Origin: Parazoarcus communis
GTDB taxonomy: Bacteria > Pseudomonadota > Gammaproteobacteria > Burkholderiales > Rhodocyclaceae
Assembly (NCBI RefSeq): GCF_003111665.1
Contig: NZ_CP022188.1
Span: forward strand, 1,736,001-1,800,000
DNA: 64,000 nucleotides
Reading direction: 5' to 3'
Positions 52,382 to 62,538 of this stretch are shown here, piece by piece (the stretch's first letter is position 1; each line of letters opens with the position of its first letter). The notes beneath the pieces are model-generated. The model did no database searches and was not told where the DNA came from. It saw nothing but the letters and a program-made list of their open reading frames with translations. The position numbers and the translations under genes are program-made.

Positions 52382-53173
52382 ATGAATCTGCCCCAACTCA
52401 CCGATGCCCTGCTGGACGTCAGCAATCGGGTCGCCACGCTCACCCTCAACCGCCACGACGTGCGCAACGCACTGACCGGCACCGGCCTCATCGAGGACAT
52501 CATCAAGGTCGCAGAGTGGATCAACCGCTGCGACGAGGTGTCGGTGCTCGTCATCACCGGCGCCGGGTCTGCCTTCTCCTCCGGCGGCAACGTCAAGGAC
52601 ATGGCCGATCGCGGTGGCGACTTTGCCGGCGACGTTGCCGAAGTCGCCACCCGCTACCGCCGCGGCATCCAGCGCATCCCGCTGGCGCTGCAGCAGGTTG
52701 AGGTGCCGATCATCGCCGCGGTCAACGGTCCGGCCATCGGCGCCGGTTTCGATCTCGCCAACATGGCTGACATCCGCATCGGGTCGGAGAAAGCCAAGTT
52801 CGGCGAAACCTTCCTCAACCTTGGCATCATCCCGGGTGACGGCGGCGCGTGGTTCATGCAGCGCCTGATCGGCTACCAGCGTGCCTTCGAGCTGACCCTG
52901 AGCGGGCGCATCGTGGGCGCGGCCGAGGCCAAGGAGATCGGCATCGTGCTCGACGTGGTGGCGCCCGACGAACTGATGACCCGTGCCGGCGAGATCGCCG
53001 CCCGCTTCGCTGCCCAACCGCCCAAGGCGGTGCGTCTGACCAAGCGCCTGATGAAGATGGCGCAGCGCATGGAGCTGAAAGACTTCCTCGATCTCAGTGC
53101 CGCCTTCCAGGGCATGTGCCACAACGAGCCCGAGCATCTGGATGCGGTGCGGAAGATGCTGGAGAAGTCCTGA
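52382..53173 (+). CDS. Enoyl-CoA hydratase/isomerase family protein
   Basis: 263-residue crotonase, second of the operon. Features: LNRHDVRNALTGTG, oxyanion segment FSSGGNVKDMADRGG, NGPAIGAGFDLANMADIRI and KFGETFLNLGIIPGDGGAW with catalytic Glu. Its C-terminus, LSAAFQGMCHNEPEH, is typical of CoA hydratase/lyase enzymes with larger substrates. It starts 19 bp after the ligase. The stop codon is inside the first unit of the heptamer tandem repeat. Confidence 0.86.
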   Translation: MNLPQLTDALLDVSNRVATLTLNRHDVRNALTGTGLIEDIIKVAEWINRCDEVSVLVITGAGSAFSSGGNVKDMADRGGDFAGDVAEVATRYRRGIQRIPLALQQVEVPIIAAVNGPAIGAGFDLANMADIRIGSEKAKFGETFLNLGIIPGDGGAWFMQRLIGYQRAFELTLSGRIVGAAEAKEIGIVLDVVAPDELMTRAGEIAARFAAQPPKAVRLTKRLMKMAQRMELKDFLDLSAAFQGMCHNEPEHLDAVRKMLEKS

Positions 53174-53222
53174 GTCCTGAGTCCTGAGTCCTGAGTCCTG
53201 AGTCCTGAGTCCTGAGTCCGGA
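53167..53222. repeat. Heptanucleotide tandem repeat (GTCCTGA, 7 copies + variant)
   Basis: Seven perfect GTCCTGA units (53167-53215) and an eighth GTCCGGA. The array begins within the last codon and stop of the upstream crotonase gene. Confidence 0.95.
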
Positions 53223-53836
53223 CTGACCGGCGCCAGGCTCCTTGCGCAGGTGCCTGGCGGGCAGCACGTCCTCCGCTTCGACGGCTGCCTCCTGATGGCG
53301 CAGGCCACAGGAATATCCCATGAGGGGCTGTGTCTATGCAGACCCCCGGGATTGGAGGAGAGATCCGGATTTGTCATGCTGGATCGAGCGCAGCCATCGA
53401 TTCGTGCAAGCGCTGCCGCCGAAGACGCCCGGATGAGATCCCGGGTCTGATCGGTTTGCCGTCGTACCTTGGGCGCTGCGCGTAACAACTCAGCGAATGA
53501 CCACTTCATTTCGCCCTGAGTGGCCTTGGCGCCGGTGCCGAGCCAAGCAATCGCTGCTGTGCCGCAGCAGCGTCGAGAGCCCCCTTTATTGAGATAGACC
53601 CCGGATGAGACGCAACCTCTGTTGCGACGCCGCGTACACAGTTGTTGTCAATAAAATAAGCGCTTACTAATATACAGGCGTATTCCCGTGGTGATGCCCG
53701 AGCTCAGGAGCGCTTCAAGGTCGCTCGCATGGCCGTTCGGTTCGATGACGGCGGTCGAATGTGCACTTCGACAGTTTCCGGCATCCGTTCGGCCGTGATG
53801 CATGCATCAACAAACTATAACGAGGAGGAGCACAGC
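53174..53836. other. Long gene-free region upstream of sqr
   Basis: About 660 bp without a convincing gene. It begins with the heptamer array. At about 53549-53571 there is a hairpin CGCTGCTG/CAGCAGCG. Two related GC-rich segments (around 53318-53350 and 53578-53612) share AGACCCC/CCGG words in similar contexts and may be degenerate repeats. The end holds the sqr promoter and a leader of about 155 bases. Confidence 0.4.
53645..53673 (+). promoter_or_regulatory. Sigma-70 promoter of sqr
   Basis: TTGTCA (53645-53650), 17-base spacer, TAATAT (53668-53673). Good match at both elements. It gives a leader of roughly 155 bases before the ATG. Confidence 0.6.
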
Positions 53837-55117
53837 ATGGCCCATATCGTCATCATTGGCGCCGGAATCGGCGGCTTGCCGATGGCCTACGAGATGCGCG
53901 ACCACGCGCGCCCGGAGGATCGCATCACCGTCGTTTCAAAGGACGCGAAGTTTCATTTCGTGCCGTCGAACCCCTGGGTTGCGGTGAACTGGCGCTCGCG
54001 CGAAGACATTGAGGTCGATCCGGCCGAAGTGCTCGCCCGGCGCAATATCGACTTCATCCCGGTCGCGGCAAAGCGCGTCGAACCGGGCGAGAATGCACTC
54101 GAACTCGAGGATGGGCGCCGCATCGAGTACGACTATCTCGTCATCGCCACCGGCCCCCGGCTGGCCTTCGACGAAGTGCCCGGCCTCGGGCCGCACGGCG
54201 GTTTCACGCAGTCGGTGTGTCATGTCGATCATGCCGTCACGTCGGAGAAGGCATGGCAGGCCTTCGTTGCCGATCCGGGGCCGATCGTCGTCGGCGCGGT
54301 GCAGGGCGCCTCGTGCTTCGGGCCGGCCTACGAGTTTGCGATGATCCTCGACGCCGATCTGCGCAAGCGCAAGCTGCGCGACCGCGTGCCGATGACCTTC
54401 GTCACCTCCGAGCCCTATATCGGTCACCTGGGCCTGGCGGGGGTCGGTGATTCCAAGGGCATCATGGAGTCGGCCTTCCGCGAGCGTCACGTCAAGTGGA
54501 TCTGCAACGCCAAGGTGGAGCGTATCGAGGACGGCAAGATGCATGTCATCGAGCATGACGACGAGGGCAAGGAAAAGCGCCGCCACGAACTGCCGTTCAA
54601 GTACTCGATGATGCTGCCTGCGTTCAAGGGCGTCGAGGCAGTGTTCGGCATCGAGGGGCTGGTCAATCCGCGCGGCTTCGTGATGATCGACGAGCATCAG
54701 CGCAACCCGACCTTCCGCAACGTGTTCTCCGTTGGCGTGTGTGTGGCAATCCCGCCGGTCGAGGCGACACCGGTGCCGACCGGCACGCCGAAGACGGGCT
54801 ACATGATCGAATCGATGGTGACCGCCACGGCGATGAACATCCGCTCGCTGCTCGACGGCGAGCCGGCGACCGAGAAGGCGACCTGGAACGCGGTGTGTCT
54901 GGCCGACTTCGGCGACACCGGCGCGGCTTTCGTGGCGATCCCGCAGATCCCGCCGCGCAACATGAACTGGTTCGGCCAGGGCAAGTGGGTGCACTTGGCC
55001 AAGATCGGCTTCGAGAAGTACTTCCTGCGCAAGATGCGCAAGGGCACGACCGAGCCGGTCTACGAGCGGGTGGTGATGAGCGCCATCGGCATCGCCAAGC
55101 TCAAGAACGGCAGCTAG
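53837..55117 (+). CDS. sqr: Sulfide:quinone oxidoreductase
   Basis: 426-residue FAD enzyme that oxidises sulfide (to polysulfide or sulfur) and reduces quinone at the membrane. N-terminal dinucleotide site IIGAGIGGLP; the three Cys of the Acidithiobacillus-type enzyme are all present as Cys128 (QSVCHVDHA), Cys160 (GASCFGPAYEF) and Cys354 (WNAVCLADFGD). TPVPTGTPKTGYMIESM and the amphipathic C-terminal KYFLRKMRKG, a membrane anchor, are conserved. Start 53837 has GAGGAGGAG. Monocistronic, convergent with nodJ-like. Confidence 0.93.
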   Translation: MAHIVIIGAGIGGLPMAYEMRDHARPEDRITVVSKDAKFHFVPSNPWVAVNWRSREDIEVDPAEVLARRNIDFIPVAAKRVEPGENALELEDGRRIEYDYLVIATGPRLAFDEVPGLGPHGGFTQSVCHVDHAVTSEKAWQAFVADPGPIVVGAVQGASCFGPAYEFAMILDADLRKRKLRDRVPMTFVTSEPYIGHLGLAGVGDSKGIMESAFRERHVKWICNAKVERIEDGKMHVIEHDDEGKEKRRHELPFKYSMMLPAFKGVEAVFGIEGLVNPRGFVMIDEHQRNPTFRNVFSVGVCVAIPPVEATPVPTGTPKTGYMIESMVTATAMNIRSLLDGEPATEKATWNAVCLADFGDTGAAFVAIPQIPPRNMNWFGQGKWVHLAKIGFEKYFLRKMRKGTTEPVYERVVMSAIGIAKLKNGS

Positions 55118-55129
55118 TCAGGCCGCGCC

Positions 55130-55915
55130 CTACTTGAGCAGGCGTCGCCGGGTGAGGGAGAGGGCGAGCCAGAACGCGACGCTGCAATAGCCCATCAGCA
55201 CGAGCAGATGCAGGATGGTCTGCTCGGGCATGCGGCCGAGCAGCAGTGGCCTCGCGAGCTCGATGGCGTGGGACAGCGGCAGCAGTGTGGTCGCCGCACG
55301 GATGATGGGTGGCAACTGGTCCGCTGGAAAGAACACCCCCGACACCAGCATCATCGGGGTGATGAACAGGGTGAAGTAGTACATGAAGAAGTCGTAGCTT
55401 GGCGCCAGCGCGGTGACGATCAGCCCGAGTGCGCCAAAGGTGAGCCCGACCAGAAAGATCAGCGGCAGCAGCCACAGCACGTAGCGCGTGTCGACCAGCC
55501 CGAACAGGCTGATCACCAGCAGAATGGCCGCGCCCGACAGCAAGGCCTTGGATGCCGCCCACATCAGCTCGGCGAACACCACGTCGTCCAGCGACACCGG
55601 CGCGTTGAGGATTGCATCCCAGGTACGCTGCACATGCATGCGCGAGAAGCTCGAATACAGCACCTCGAAGGTGGCGCTGTTCATCGTCGAGTAGCACACC
55701 ATGCCCGCAGCCAGAAAGCTGATGTAGGACACGCCGCCCACCTCGGGCACCAGCATGCCAATGCCGAACCCCAGCCCGAACAGGTAGATGACCGGGTCGG
55801 CCAGATTGCCCAGCACGGAGGGCAGCGCAAGCTTGCGCCACACCAGGAAGTTGCGCTGCCATACGGGGACGAAACGCAGCGAGAGTTGCGGCAGGCGCCA
55901 GTGATTGGGCGTCAT
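55130..55915 (-). CDS. nodJ: ABC-2 permease, NodJ-like
   Basis: 261 residues with six hydrophobic spans: LADPVIYLFGLGFGIG, the conserved RTWDAILNAPVSLDDVVFAELMWA cytoplasmic loop and FFPADQLPP. Member of the NodJ/DrrB ABC-2 exporters; partner of the NodI-like ATPase encoded two genes upstream. Export substrate unknown; in non-nodulating bacteria these are usually small glycolipids or drugs. The symbol is family-level. Confidence 0.85.
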   Translation of the reverse strand: MTPNHWRLPQLSLRFVPVWQRNFLVWRKLALPSVLGNLADPVIYLFGLGFGIGMLVPEVGGVSYISFLAAGMVCYSTMNSATFEVLYSSFSRMHVQRTWDAILNAPVSLDDVVFAELMWAASKALLSGAAILLVISLFGLVDTRYVLWLLPLIFLVGLTFGALGLIVTALAPSYDFFMYYFTLFITPMMLVSGVFFPADQLPPIIRAATTLLPLSHAIELARPLLLGRMPEQTILHLLVLMGYCSVAFWLALSLTRRRLLK

Positions 55916-55969
55916 CTGGGGAGTCCGTTACGTTCGCCGGCGCCCGGCACGCCGGGGACGGGGACATGC

Positions 55970-57109
55970 CTATGCATCGGCAGATTCCCCGCCGCGCGCA
56001 AGGCAGCGCCGATAGCGCGTTTCGACACGCTTGGCGAACCACCCCGTCGTCAGCTTGCGGCTGATCTTGGGGCCGGCGAGTGCAATCTGCGGCAGCACGG
56101 CGCGTGCCAGCGGGCGCCCCTCGCGCTGTTCTGCCAGTTCGAATACGCGTTTGTACAAGCGGGTGTCTTCAAACCCTTCGGTATCGCCTTCCTCGAGTGC
56201 GCGGCGAATGGCGCGCTCGTCCATGTCGATCGACTTGCCCAGCGTGCGTACTGCGCGTTCGGTGGCACCTGGATCGGATGCCGCTTTCCCGTGGATGATC
56301 AGGTCGCCGTCGAGCGCCAGCTTGATCCCCGACGCTGCGCTCACCGCTTTCTGGAAAGCCGCATTGCGGCTGGCATAGCGCCCCGCATTGAAGTCAGCAA
56401 AGCGGTATAGCGGGCTGTCGTAGTTTGCTGGGTAATCGAGCAGATGAGCGATGCCGAAGTACATGCCGCCGTGGCGGGTGAACACCTCGCGGCGGATGGA
56501 GTCGGGCACCAGATAGGGATAGGTCCGCCGTTTCGCATGCTGCTCGGCAAAGGCGACGCTCACCTGCATCGCGCCTGCGGTGCGTACCGGGTTGAGGTCG
56601 CCGAACAGACGCTTGCCCAGCGGCACCATGCTGATGAAGTCCTCGAAGATCAGGCTCAGTTCGCGCTCGGTCCGGACCGTGTCGAGCCGTTCGCCATACG
56701 AGTCGCCATTGGGCGAGGGGAGTTTCAGCGCAATGCGCACCGCGAGCATGGGGATGCCGAGTTTGTCGGCGCGCCGCTCGATTTCGCTCCACGCGATCTT
56801 CGGCAGACCGGCAACCGGTGGGTCCGCAGTGATGCCTGATTCCTGCTCCGCAACGGCCAGTGCGGCACACAGGTTCGACACGCTTGGGGTGAGCTCCAGG
56901 CTCGTGAACGCGACCTGCACGTCGGTGGCCCAGCCGTCGCGGTCCTTGGTGCCGGGTGGCAGCAGGCGCGCGACGTGTGCGCGTATCTCGGCCGGGCTTG
57001 CAGGGGCGGGTTCGAAGTCGCGAATCGTGCCCGAACAGCCGGCAAGCAGGGCGAGGCTGATGGTCGCACTCCAGGTTCGTGCGCGCGTGAGCCGTAAGAT
57101 TGAATGCAT
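55970..57109 (-). CDS. DUF1615 lipoprotein
   Basis: 379 residues with a lipoprotein signal: lipobox LLAGCS (Cys25). The rest is the DUF1615 domain (LEQESGITADPPVAGLPKIAW-like start, MQVSVAFAEQHA, YFGIAHLLDYPANYDSPLYRFADFNAGRYASRN). The segment with ISMVPLGKRLF and MQVSV resembles lytic-transglycosylase-like folds, but no activity is proved. It sits between the nodI-like and nodJ-like genes on the same strand, so probably is co-transcribed with the exporter. Confidence 0.87.
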   Translation of the reverse strand: MHSILRLTRARTWSATISLALLAGCSGTIRDFEPAPASPAEIRAHVARLLPPGTKDRDGWATDVQVAFTSLELTPSVSNLCAALAVAEQESGITADPPVAGLPKIAWSEIERRADKLGIPMLAVRIALKLPSPNGDSYGERLDTVRTERELSLIFEDFISMVPLGKRLFGDLNPVRTAGAMQVSVAFAEQHAKRRTYPYLVPDSIRREVFTRHGGMYFGIAHLLDYPANYDSPLYRFADFNAGRYASRNAAFQKAVSAASGIKLALDGDLIIHGKAASDPGATERAVRTLGKSIDMDERAIRRALEEGDTEGFEDTRLYKRVFELAEQREGRPLARAVLPQIALAGPKISRKLTTGWFAKRVETRYRRCLARGGESADA

Positions 57110-57127
57110 TCTTTTCGTGCCTCAGTC

Positions 57128-58125
<998 letters not shown>

Positions 58126-58126
<1 letters not shown>

Positions 58127-58737
58127 CAGCCGGCGGGCGGCACGGTGTCGGCGAAGCTCGGACGTGCGAACAGCCGTTTGCTGAGGGCGACCAGTGCGGG
58201 GCGGCCCGTCTGCCAGTCGGTTTGCGGCAGGCGCAGGTCAAGGTAGCCAAGGGCCACGCCGACGCTGATGTCGTCGAGCTGTATGGTCTTGCCGCTGAGC
58301 CATTCACGACCGCTCGCGTGCTTCTCCAGTTCGTCGAGGCAGCGCCGGATCTTGTCCAGCTGACGCTCGATGCTGACGGCGCTCTGTTGCTCGGGCGGGC
58401 GCTTGCTTTCGAGGAAGGCCACAACGGCGGCATCGAGAATGCCGTCGGCGAGGGCTTCGGTCTGGCGCACTCGCACGCGCTCGATGCCGCCAGCCGGGAG
58501 CAGGGCGGGTGCGGCATTCAGGGTTTCGAGATAGCCGGCAACCACGGGCGAGTCGAAGAAGACTTCGCCGCTGTCGAGCACCAGCGCAGGCACCTTGCCC
58601 AGCGGGTTGACGTCGGGTACGCGGGTGTTGGTCTCCCACGGAGAGTCCACGACCAGCTCGAAGGGCAGTGACTTTTCCGCGAGCAGGATGCGGATCTTGC
58701 GCGCGTAGGGGCTGGTGAGCGAGGCGAGCAGTTTCAT
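58126..58737 (-). CDS. Glutathione S-transferase family protein
   Basis: 203 residues: thioredoxin-like N-domain (1-80, [44 protein letters not shown] with the glutathione-binding cis-Pro and Ser) and helical C-domain (90-200). YibF-type GST by feel. Substrate unknown. Start 58737 has GAGAGAAC upstream; followed directly by nodI-like. Confidence 0.88.
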
Positions 58738-58751
58738 TGTTCTCTCCTGGG

Positions 58752-59420
58752 TCAGGCGCGGCCGGCGGCCGGCGCAACGTTGCGGGCGATCAGGTCCCGG
58801 ATCAGATGCAGCTTGCCATGGAAGAAGTGGTCGGCGCCCGGAATGACGATGATCGGCAGCTCCTGCGGACGTGCCCAGTCGAGCACGTTGCTCAGCGCGA
58901 CGGTGTCGTCGACTTCCCCGTGGATGATCAGCGTGGGGATGGTGTCGGGCACCGGCGGGGTGTCGTAGCTGCGTGCGCCATCTGCGGCCACACCTGCGGC
59001 CATGCCGACGAGGATCAGCTGCCGCGGCGGGTTGATGTCGCCGGCGAGGCGATTGGCGATACGCGTCTGCACGAAGCCGCCGAAAGAGAAGCCACCCAGT
59101 GCCAGCGGCAGACTGCCCCAGCGCGATTGTGCCCAGGCAATCACAGACAGCATGTCTTCGGTTTCGCCCTCGCCGTGGTCATGCTCGCCTTCGCTCTTGC
59201 CTACGCCGCGAAAGTTGGGGCGGATGGCCGCGTAGCCCAGGTCGCGATAGCTGCGCGCCAGGGTGTGCGCCACCTTGTTGGTATTGGCGCCACCGAACAG
59301 CGGGTGCGGGTGGCAGATCAGGGCAACGCCGCGAACGGTTTGCGGGGCGTCGATGAGGACTTCGATATTGCCCGCTGCGCCGCGCAGCAGGGCGGATTCC
59401 GTGGGTAGGGCCCGGGTCAT
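58752..59420 (-). CDS. Alpha/beta hydrolase (DUF-type CocE-like small hydrolase)
   Basis: 222 residues: CHPHPLFGGANTNKVAHTLAR, nucleophile elbow GGFSFGGFV, IIHGEVDDTV with catalytic Asp, and PGADHFFHGKL with His. A common proteobacterial esterase-like family of unknown substrate. ATG 59420 overlaps the ferredoxin stop by ATGA. Confidence 0.86.
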   Translation of the reverse strand: MTRALPTESALLRGAAGNIEVLIDAPQTVRGVALICHPHPLFGGANTNKVAHTLARSYRDLGYAAIRPNFRGVGKSEGEHDHGEGETEDMLSVIAWAQSRWGSLPLALGGFSFGGFVQTRIANRLAGDINPPRQLILVGMAAGVAADGARSYDTPPVPDTIPTLIIHGEVDDTVALSNVLDWARPQELPIIVIPGADHFFHGKLHLIRDLIARNVAPAAGRA

Positions 59421-59743
59421 GCGTTTCCTCCATCAGGCAGGCGCAGGCGCTCGACGATGCGGCCATGCACCAGATGCTGGTCGATGATCTCGTCGACATC
59501 GTCCTTGTCCAGATAGGTGTACCAGACGTTGTCCGGGTACACCACCAGCACCGGGCCGTCGTCGCACCGGCCCAGACAGCCGGCCTTGTTGATGCGCACG
59601 CTGCCTTTGCCCTTGAGGCCGAGCTGGGCGCTGCGCTCCTTGGCGTAGGTCTGCAACTCACTGGCCTTGAAGTTGTTGCAGCAGTCTTCTCCGGCTGCGC
59701 GCTGATTGCAGCAGAAGAAGACGTGGTGTTTGAAGTAGCTCAT
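59417..59743 (-). CDS. Thioredoxin-like [2Fe-2S] ferredoxin
   Basis: 108 residues. Cluster ligands are likely Cys11/12, Cys21/22 and the pair in NKAGCLGRCDDGPVLVVYPD, as in the Shethna-type/thioredoxin-like 2Fe-2S family. Typical of Azotobacter-like ferredoxin FdI/FeSII relatives; role probably electron transfer or regulation. Coupled to the following hydrolase. Confidence 0.85.
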   Translation of the reverse strand: MSYFKHHVFFCCNQRAAGEDCCNNFKASELQTYAKERSAQLGLKGKGSVRINKAGCLGRCDDGPVLVVYPDNVWYTYLDKDDVDEIIDQHLVHGRIVERLRLPDGGNA

Positions 59744-59766
59744 TCAGGTCTCCGTTGGTGTGCGGA

Positions 59767-60843
59767 TTATAGGCGCCGTGGGTTGTCGAGGTGTTCGCCC
59801 CGCCACAGGCCCAGAGCCGAAAGGTAGGCCAGGGCGACGAAGGGCCAGATGCTGGCGACGAGCTGGGTCAGACCGTGGAAATTGAGAAAGTTGCCACGGC
59901 TCAGGATCGTATGGCCGCTGCTGAGGTAAGGGTTCTCGGGCATCAGGTTCACCAGTGCGGTGGCGGCGAGCAGCATGGTGCCGGCAAGGGCGTGCTGGAC
60001 CACCCGCGGCAGCAGCAAGGCGGCGGCAAGCAGGGCCGCACCGACGAGCAGCCCGCTTTCTGCGCCGGGCGTGACCCAGGCCAGGGGGTCGGTGGGCATG
60101 AAGAAGGTGGCGGCAGCCAGGGTCTTGGCGCCGACGCCGAGCGCGAGCAGGACCAGGATCGGCCAGGGGGCGGCCGTGCGCATCATGCAGCGGGCAAAGA
60201 GGCCGATGGCGACGATGGTGCAGGCGGTCAGTGCGGTTTCGAAGGCGATGAAGCGCTCGGGGCGGAAAGGCAGTGGCGGCGGAATCAACAGCATGCGGCG
60301 GATGTCGCCGCTGCCGAACAGCAGGCTGTCCGGGGTGAGCTGGGTGAGCAGCCATAGTCCGAGCAGAATCAGGCCGGCATCGCCGGTATGGCCGCCGATG
60401 AAATGTTCGCTGCGCCAGCGTGCCAGTCCGGCGTGGGGCGCGAACAGTCGCCTGCCGCAGCACGCGCCCAGTGCCGCGCCGATCAGACCGCCCGCGCTGT
60501 TGGCACCGAGGTCGATGTTGCTCGATACCCGCGATGGCAGAAAGTGCTGAACGGTCTCGAGCCCGAAGCTGAACAGGCTCGCACCCAGCGCCGCCACGGC
60601 AATGATGCGCAGCAGCGGCCAGCTCACAGGCAGCGCGGCAGCGACAATGAAGCCCAGCGGGATGTAGCCGAGCACATTGAACACCAGGTCTTCGATCTGG
60701 AAGTATTTCGGCCACGGCGCAATCAGGTAGTCGAACAGCGGCAAACCGCTCTCGCGCCAGCCGGCAAACGGGTGCAGGCAGGCGTAGGCCACCAGCAGGG
60801 CGTATGCGAAGGCGAGGTTGCGGGGGAGCGATGAACGAGGCAC
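59767..60843 (-). CDS. VanZ-family membrane protein
   Basis: 358 residues with about ten hydrophobic segments. N-terminal VanZ-like domain (about 10-125): YFQIEDLVFNVLGYIPLGF and FGLETVQHFLPSRVSSNIDLGANSAGG. The C-terminal half is additional membrane helices. Function unknown in Gram-negatives. Located 23 bp upstream of the ferredoxin gene on the same strand, so may head that small operon. Confidence 0.83.
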   Translation of the reverse strand: MPRSSLPRNLAFAYALLVAYACLHPFAGWRESGLPLFDYLIAPWPKYFQIEDLVFNVLGYIPLGFIVAAALPVSWPLLRIIAVAALGASLFSFGLETVQHFLPSRVSSNIDLGANSAGGLIGAALGACCGRRLFAPHAGLARWRSEHFIGGHTGDAGLILLGLWLLTQLTPDSLLFGSGDIRRMLLIPPPLPFRPERFIAFETALTACTIVAIGLFARCMMRTAAPWPILVLLALGVGAKTLAAATFFMPTDPLAWVTPGAESGLLVGAALLAAALLLPRVVQHALAGTMLLAATALVNLMPENPYLSSGHTILSRGNFLNFHGLTQLVASIWPFVALAYLSALGLWRGEHLDNPRRL

Positions 60844-61032
60844 GAAATGGCGTCGGAGCGTGGTGGCGATGCCCGAGTCTATCCGACTGGCGCAGACGCT
60901 GCAGTTTGCTGTCCCCGTCGGGCTAGGAAAAATTTAGGATTCGCATAGGGCTCTTTTAGCAAGCCGGGGTATGTCGCCGGATTACGCTTGCGGCGTGGAA
61001 TTTCGTCCACGTAACGTATGGCGAGGAAGACG

Positions 61033-61545
61033 ATGAAAATACCTTACATGTCCTGGGGCGCGCTGCTGGCACTGGGACTTTTCTGCGGCATGCCGGCCCG
61101 GGCTGCAGACGGTGCGGCACCGCAGGCACACGACCGGGGGCGCTATCTGGTCGTGATCAGTGGCTGTAACGATTGTCACACACCCGGCTATCCCGAGGCC
61201 GGGGGCAAGTTGCCCGAAAAGCAATGGCTGGTCGGGAGCCCGGTGGGGTTCCAGGGGCCGTGGGGCGTGACCTACCCATCCAATCTGCGCCTGTCGGTAC
61301 AGAAGATGACCGAGGCGCAGTGGATTGCCCATGCACGTACCGTGATGCGACCGCCGATGCCGTCGCCCAGCCTGATCGCGATGAGTGACGGAGACCTCAA
61401 GGCCATCTACCGCTACATCCGCAAGCTTGGCGGGACGGGCGTCCCGGCGCCCGAATACGTGCCGCCCGGACAGGCGGTGAGCTCCCCGTACATCGAGTTC
61501 GTGCCCAAGAACCTGCCGCCAGTCATTGCCGGTGCCGGCTCATGA
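61033..61545 (+). CDS. Periplasmic monohaem cytochrome c
   Basis: 170 residues with signal peptide (MKIPYMSWGALLALGLFCGM...ARA-AD, about residue 24) and one CxxCH (GCNDCHTPGYPE). Other features, such as MTEAQWIAHARTVMRPPMPSPSL, LKAIYRYIRKLG and Met candidates for the sixth ligand, resemble cytochromes linked to alcohol/aldehyde dehydrogenases. Start 61033 has AGGAAG; 61018 GTG is less likely. It stands alone. Confidence 0.86.
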   Translation: MKIPYMSWGALLALGLFCGMPARAADGAAPQAHDRGRYLVVISGCNDCHTPGYPEAGGKLPEKQWLVGSPVGFQGPWGVTYPSNLRLSVQKMTEAQWIAHARTVMRPPMPSPSLIAMSDGDLKAIYRYIRKLGGTGVPAPEYVPPGQAVSSPYIEFVPKNLPPVIAGAGS

Positions 61546-61607
61546 GGCCTTCGCCTGTCAGGCGTTACCAGGCCTTGCTCGCAGGCGCAATGCCATCTGA
61601 AGCGCAT

Positions 61608-61635
61608 CCGGTCCGCTGTTGCGGTTGCGGACCGG
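61608..61635. terminator. Hairpin between convergent cytochrome c and LysR genes
   Basis: CCGGTCCGC (61608-61616) pairs with GCGGACCGG (61627-61635), perfect 9 bp, 10-base loop. No T-run, so termination is not certain. Confidence 0.35.
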
Positions 61636-61644
61636 TGCGCCCGG

Positions 61645-62538
61645 TCAGGGCATGGCCTCGCGTGCGCGCTGACTGATCGCCTGCATGGCGGGATGGGAGA
61701 GTTTGCGTTCGGTTGTAATGGCGAAGATCTGCTCCCTGACCTTGTCGATTTCACCCATGACCTGCACCTTGTATTGCTCGCAGATATAAGGCGCAATTGC
61801 GCGTGGCCCCACGAACAGCCCGGCGCCCGCCTGGCCGAATGCCTTCATGAGCGCGCTGTCGTCGAACTCGGCCACGATCCGGGGTTGTACCTTGCTGCGC
61901 TCAAGCCATTGCATCAAGGCTGGCCGGAAAGCAACGTCTTCGCCCGGCAACAGGAAGGGCGCGCGGTCGAGCAGTGCGGGAAAGCTGGCCGGCAGGCGGG
62001 CAGCGAGGCCCGCGCTGGCAAAAACCGATAACGGACTCTCGCCCAGCAGATGACTGAAGCCTCGCACGCTGACACCGGGGGGCAGGGGACGGTCGGCGAT
62101 GACGATGTCGAGCCGATGCACGGCAAGCTCTCCGAGCAGGTTCTCCAGCCGGCCTTCGCGGCACACCAGGCGCGGCGCGTTGTCGAGCTGAAGCGCGGGC
62201 TCGATCAGCTGATACACGACCGATTTCGGCATGGCGTCCGCGATGCCGATGCGAAATGGCAACGGGATGCTCAGGGATTCGTCGCGCATCAGATCGACGA
62301 TCTGGTCTCCGAGCGCAAAGATCTCATCGGCGTGCCCCAGGATGCGTCGCCCGGCATCGGTGAGCTCGAGGCGCCGCCCGACGCGGCGGAACAGGCTGGC
62401 GCCCAGGCTGGTTTCCAGGGTCGTGAGCTGGGCGCTGATCGAGTGCGGCGTCAGGTGCAGCAGCCTGGCGGCCTGCGCAATGCTGCCCGCGCGCGCCACG
62501 GTCCAGAAGTAGCGCAAATGTTTGTAGTTGAGCGTCAT
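61645..62538 (-). CDS. LysR-family regulator, NhaR-like
   Basis: 297 residues: winged-helix N-domain (LNYKHLRYFWTVARAGSIAQAARLLHLTPHSISAQL) and substrate-binding C-domain with VGIADAMPKSVVYQLIEPAL and EFDDSALMKAFGQAGAGLFVGP, which follow E. coli NhaR along the whole chain. NhaR responds to sodium/alkaline stress; here no antiporter adjoins it, so the target is unknown. Divergent from the TerB-like gene over 180 bp. Confidence 0.87.
   Translation of the reverse strand: MTLNYKHLRYFWTVARAGSIAQAARLLHLTPHSISAQLTTLETSLGASLFRRVGRRLELTDAGRRILGHADEIFALGDQIVDLMRDESLSIPLPFRIGIADAMPKSVVYQLIEPALQLDNAPRLVCREGRLENLLGELAVHRLDIVIADRPLPPGVSVRGFSHLLGESPLSVFASAGLAARLPASFPALLDRAPFLLPGEDVAFRPALMQWLERSKVQPRIVAEFDDSALMKAFGQAGAGLFVGPRAIAPYICEQYKVQVMGEIDKVREQIFAITTERKLSHPAMQAISQRAREAMP

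Noticed and set aside
53167..53222. Heptamer array as a CRISPR
   Set aside because: Units are 7 bp without spacers and no cas genes are present.
53250..53450. 66-residue plus-strand ORF upstream of sqr
   Set aside because: No homology features, weak start context, composition like non-coding DNA.
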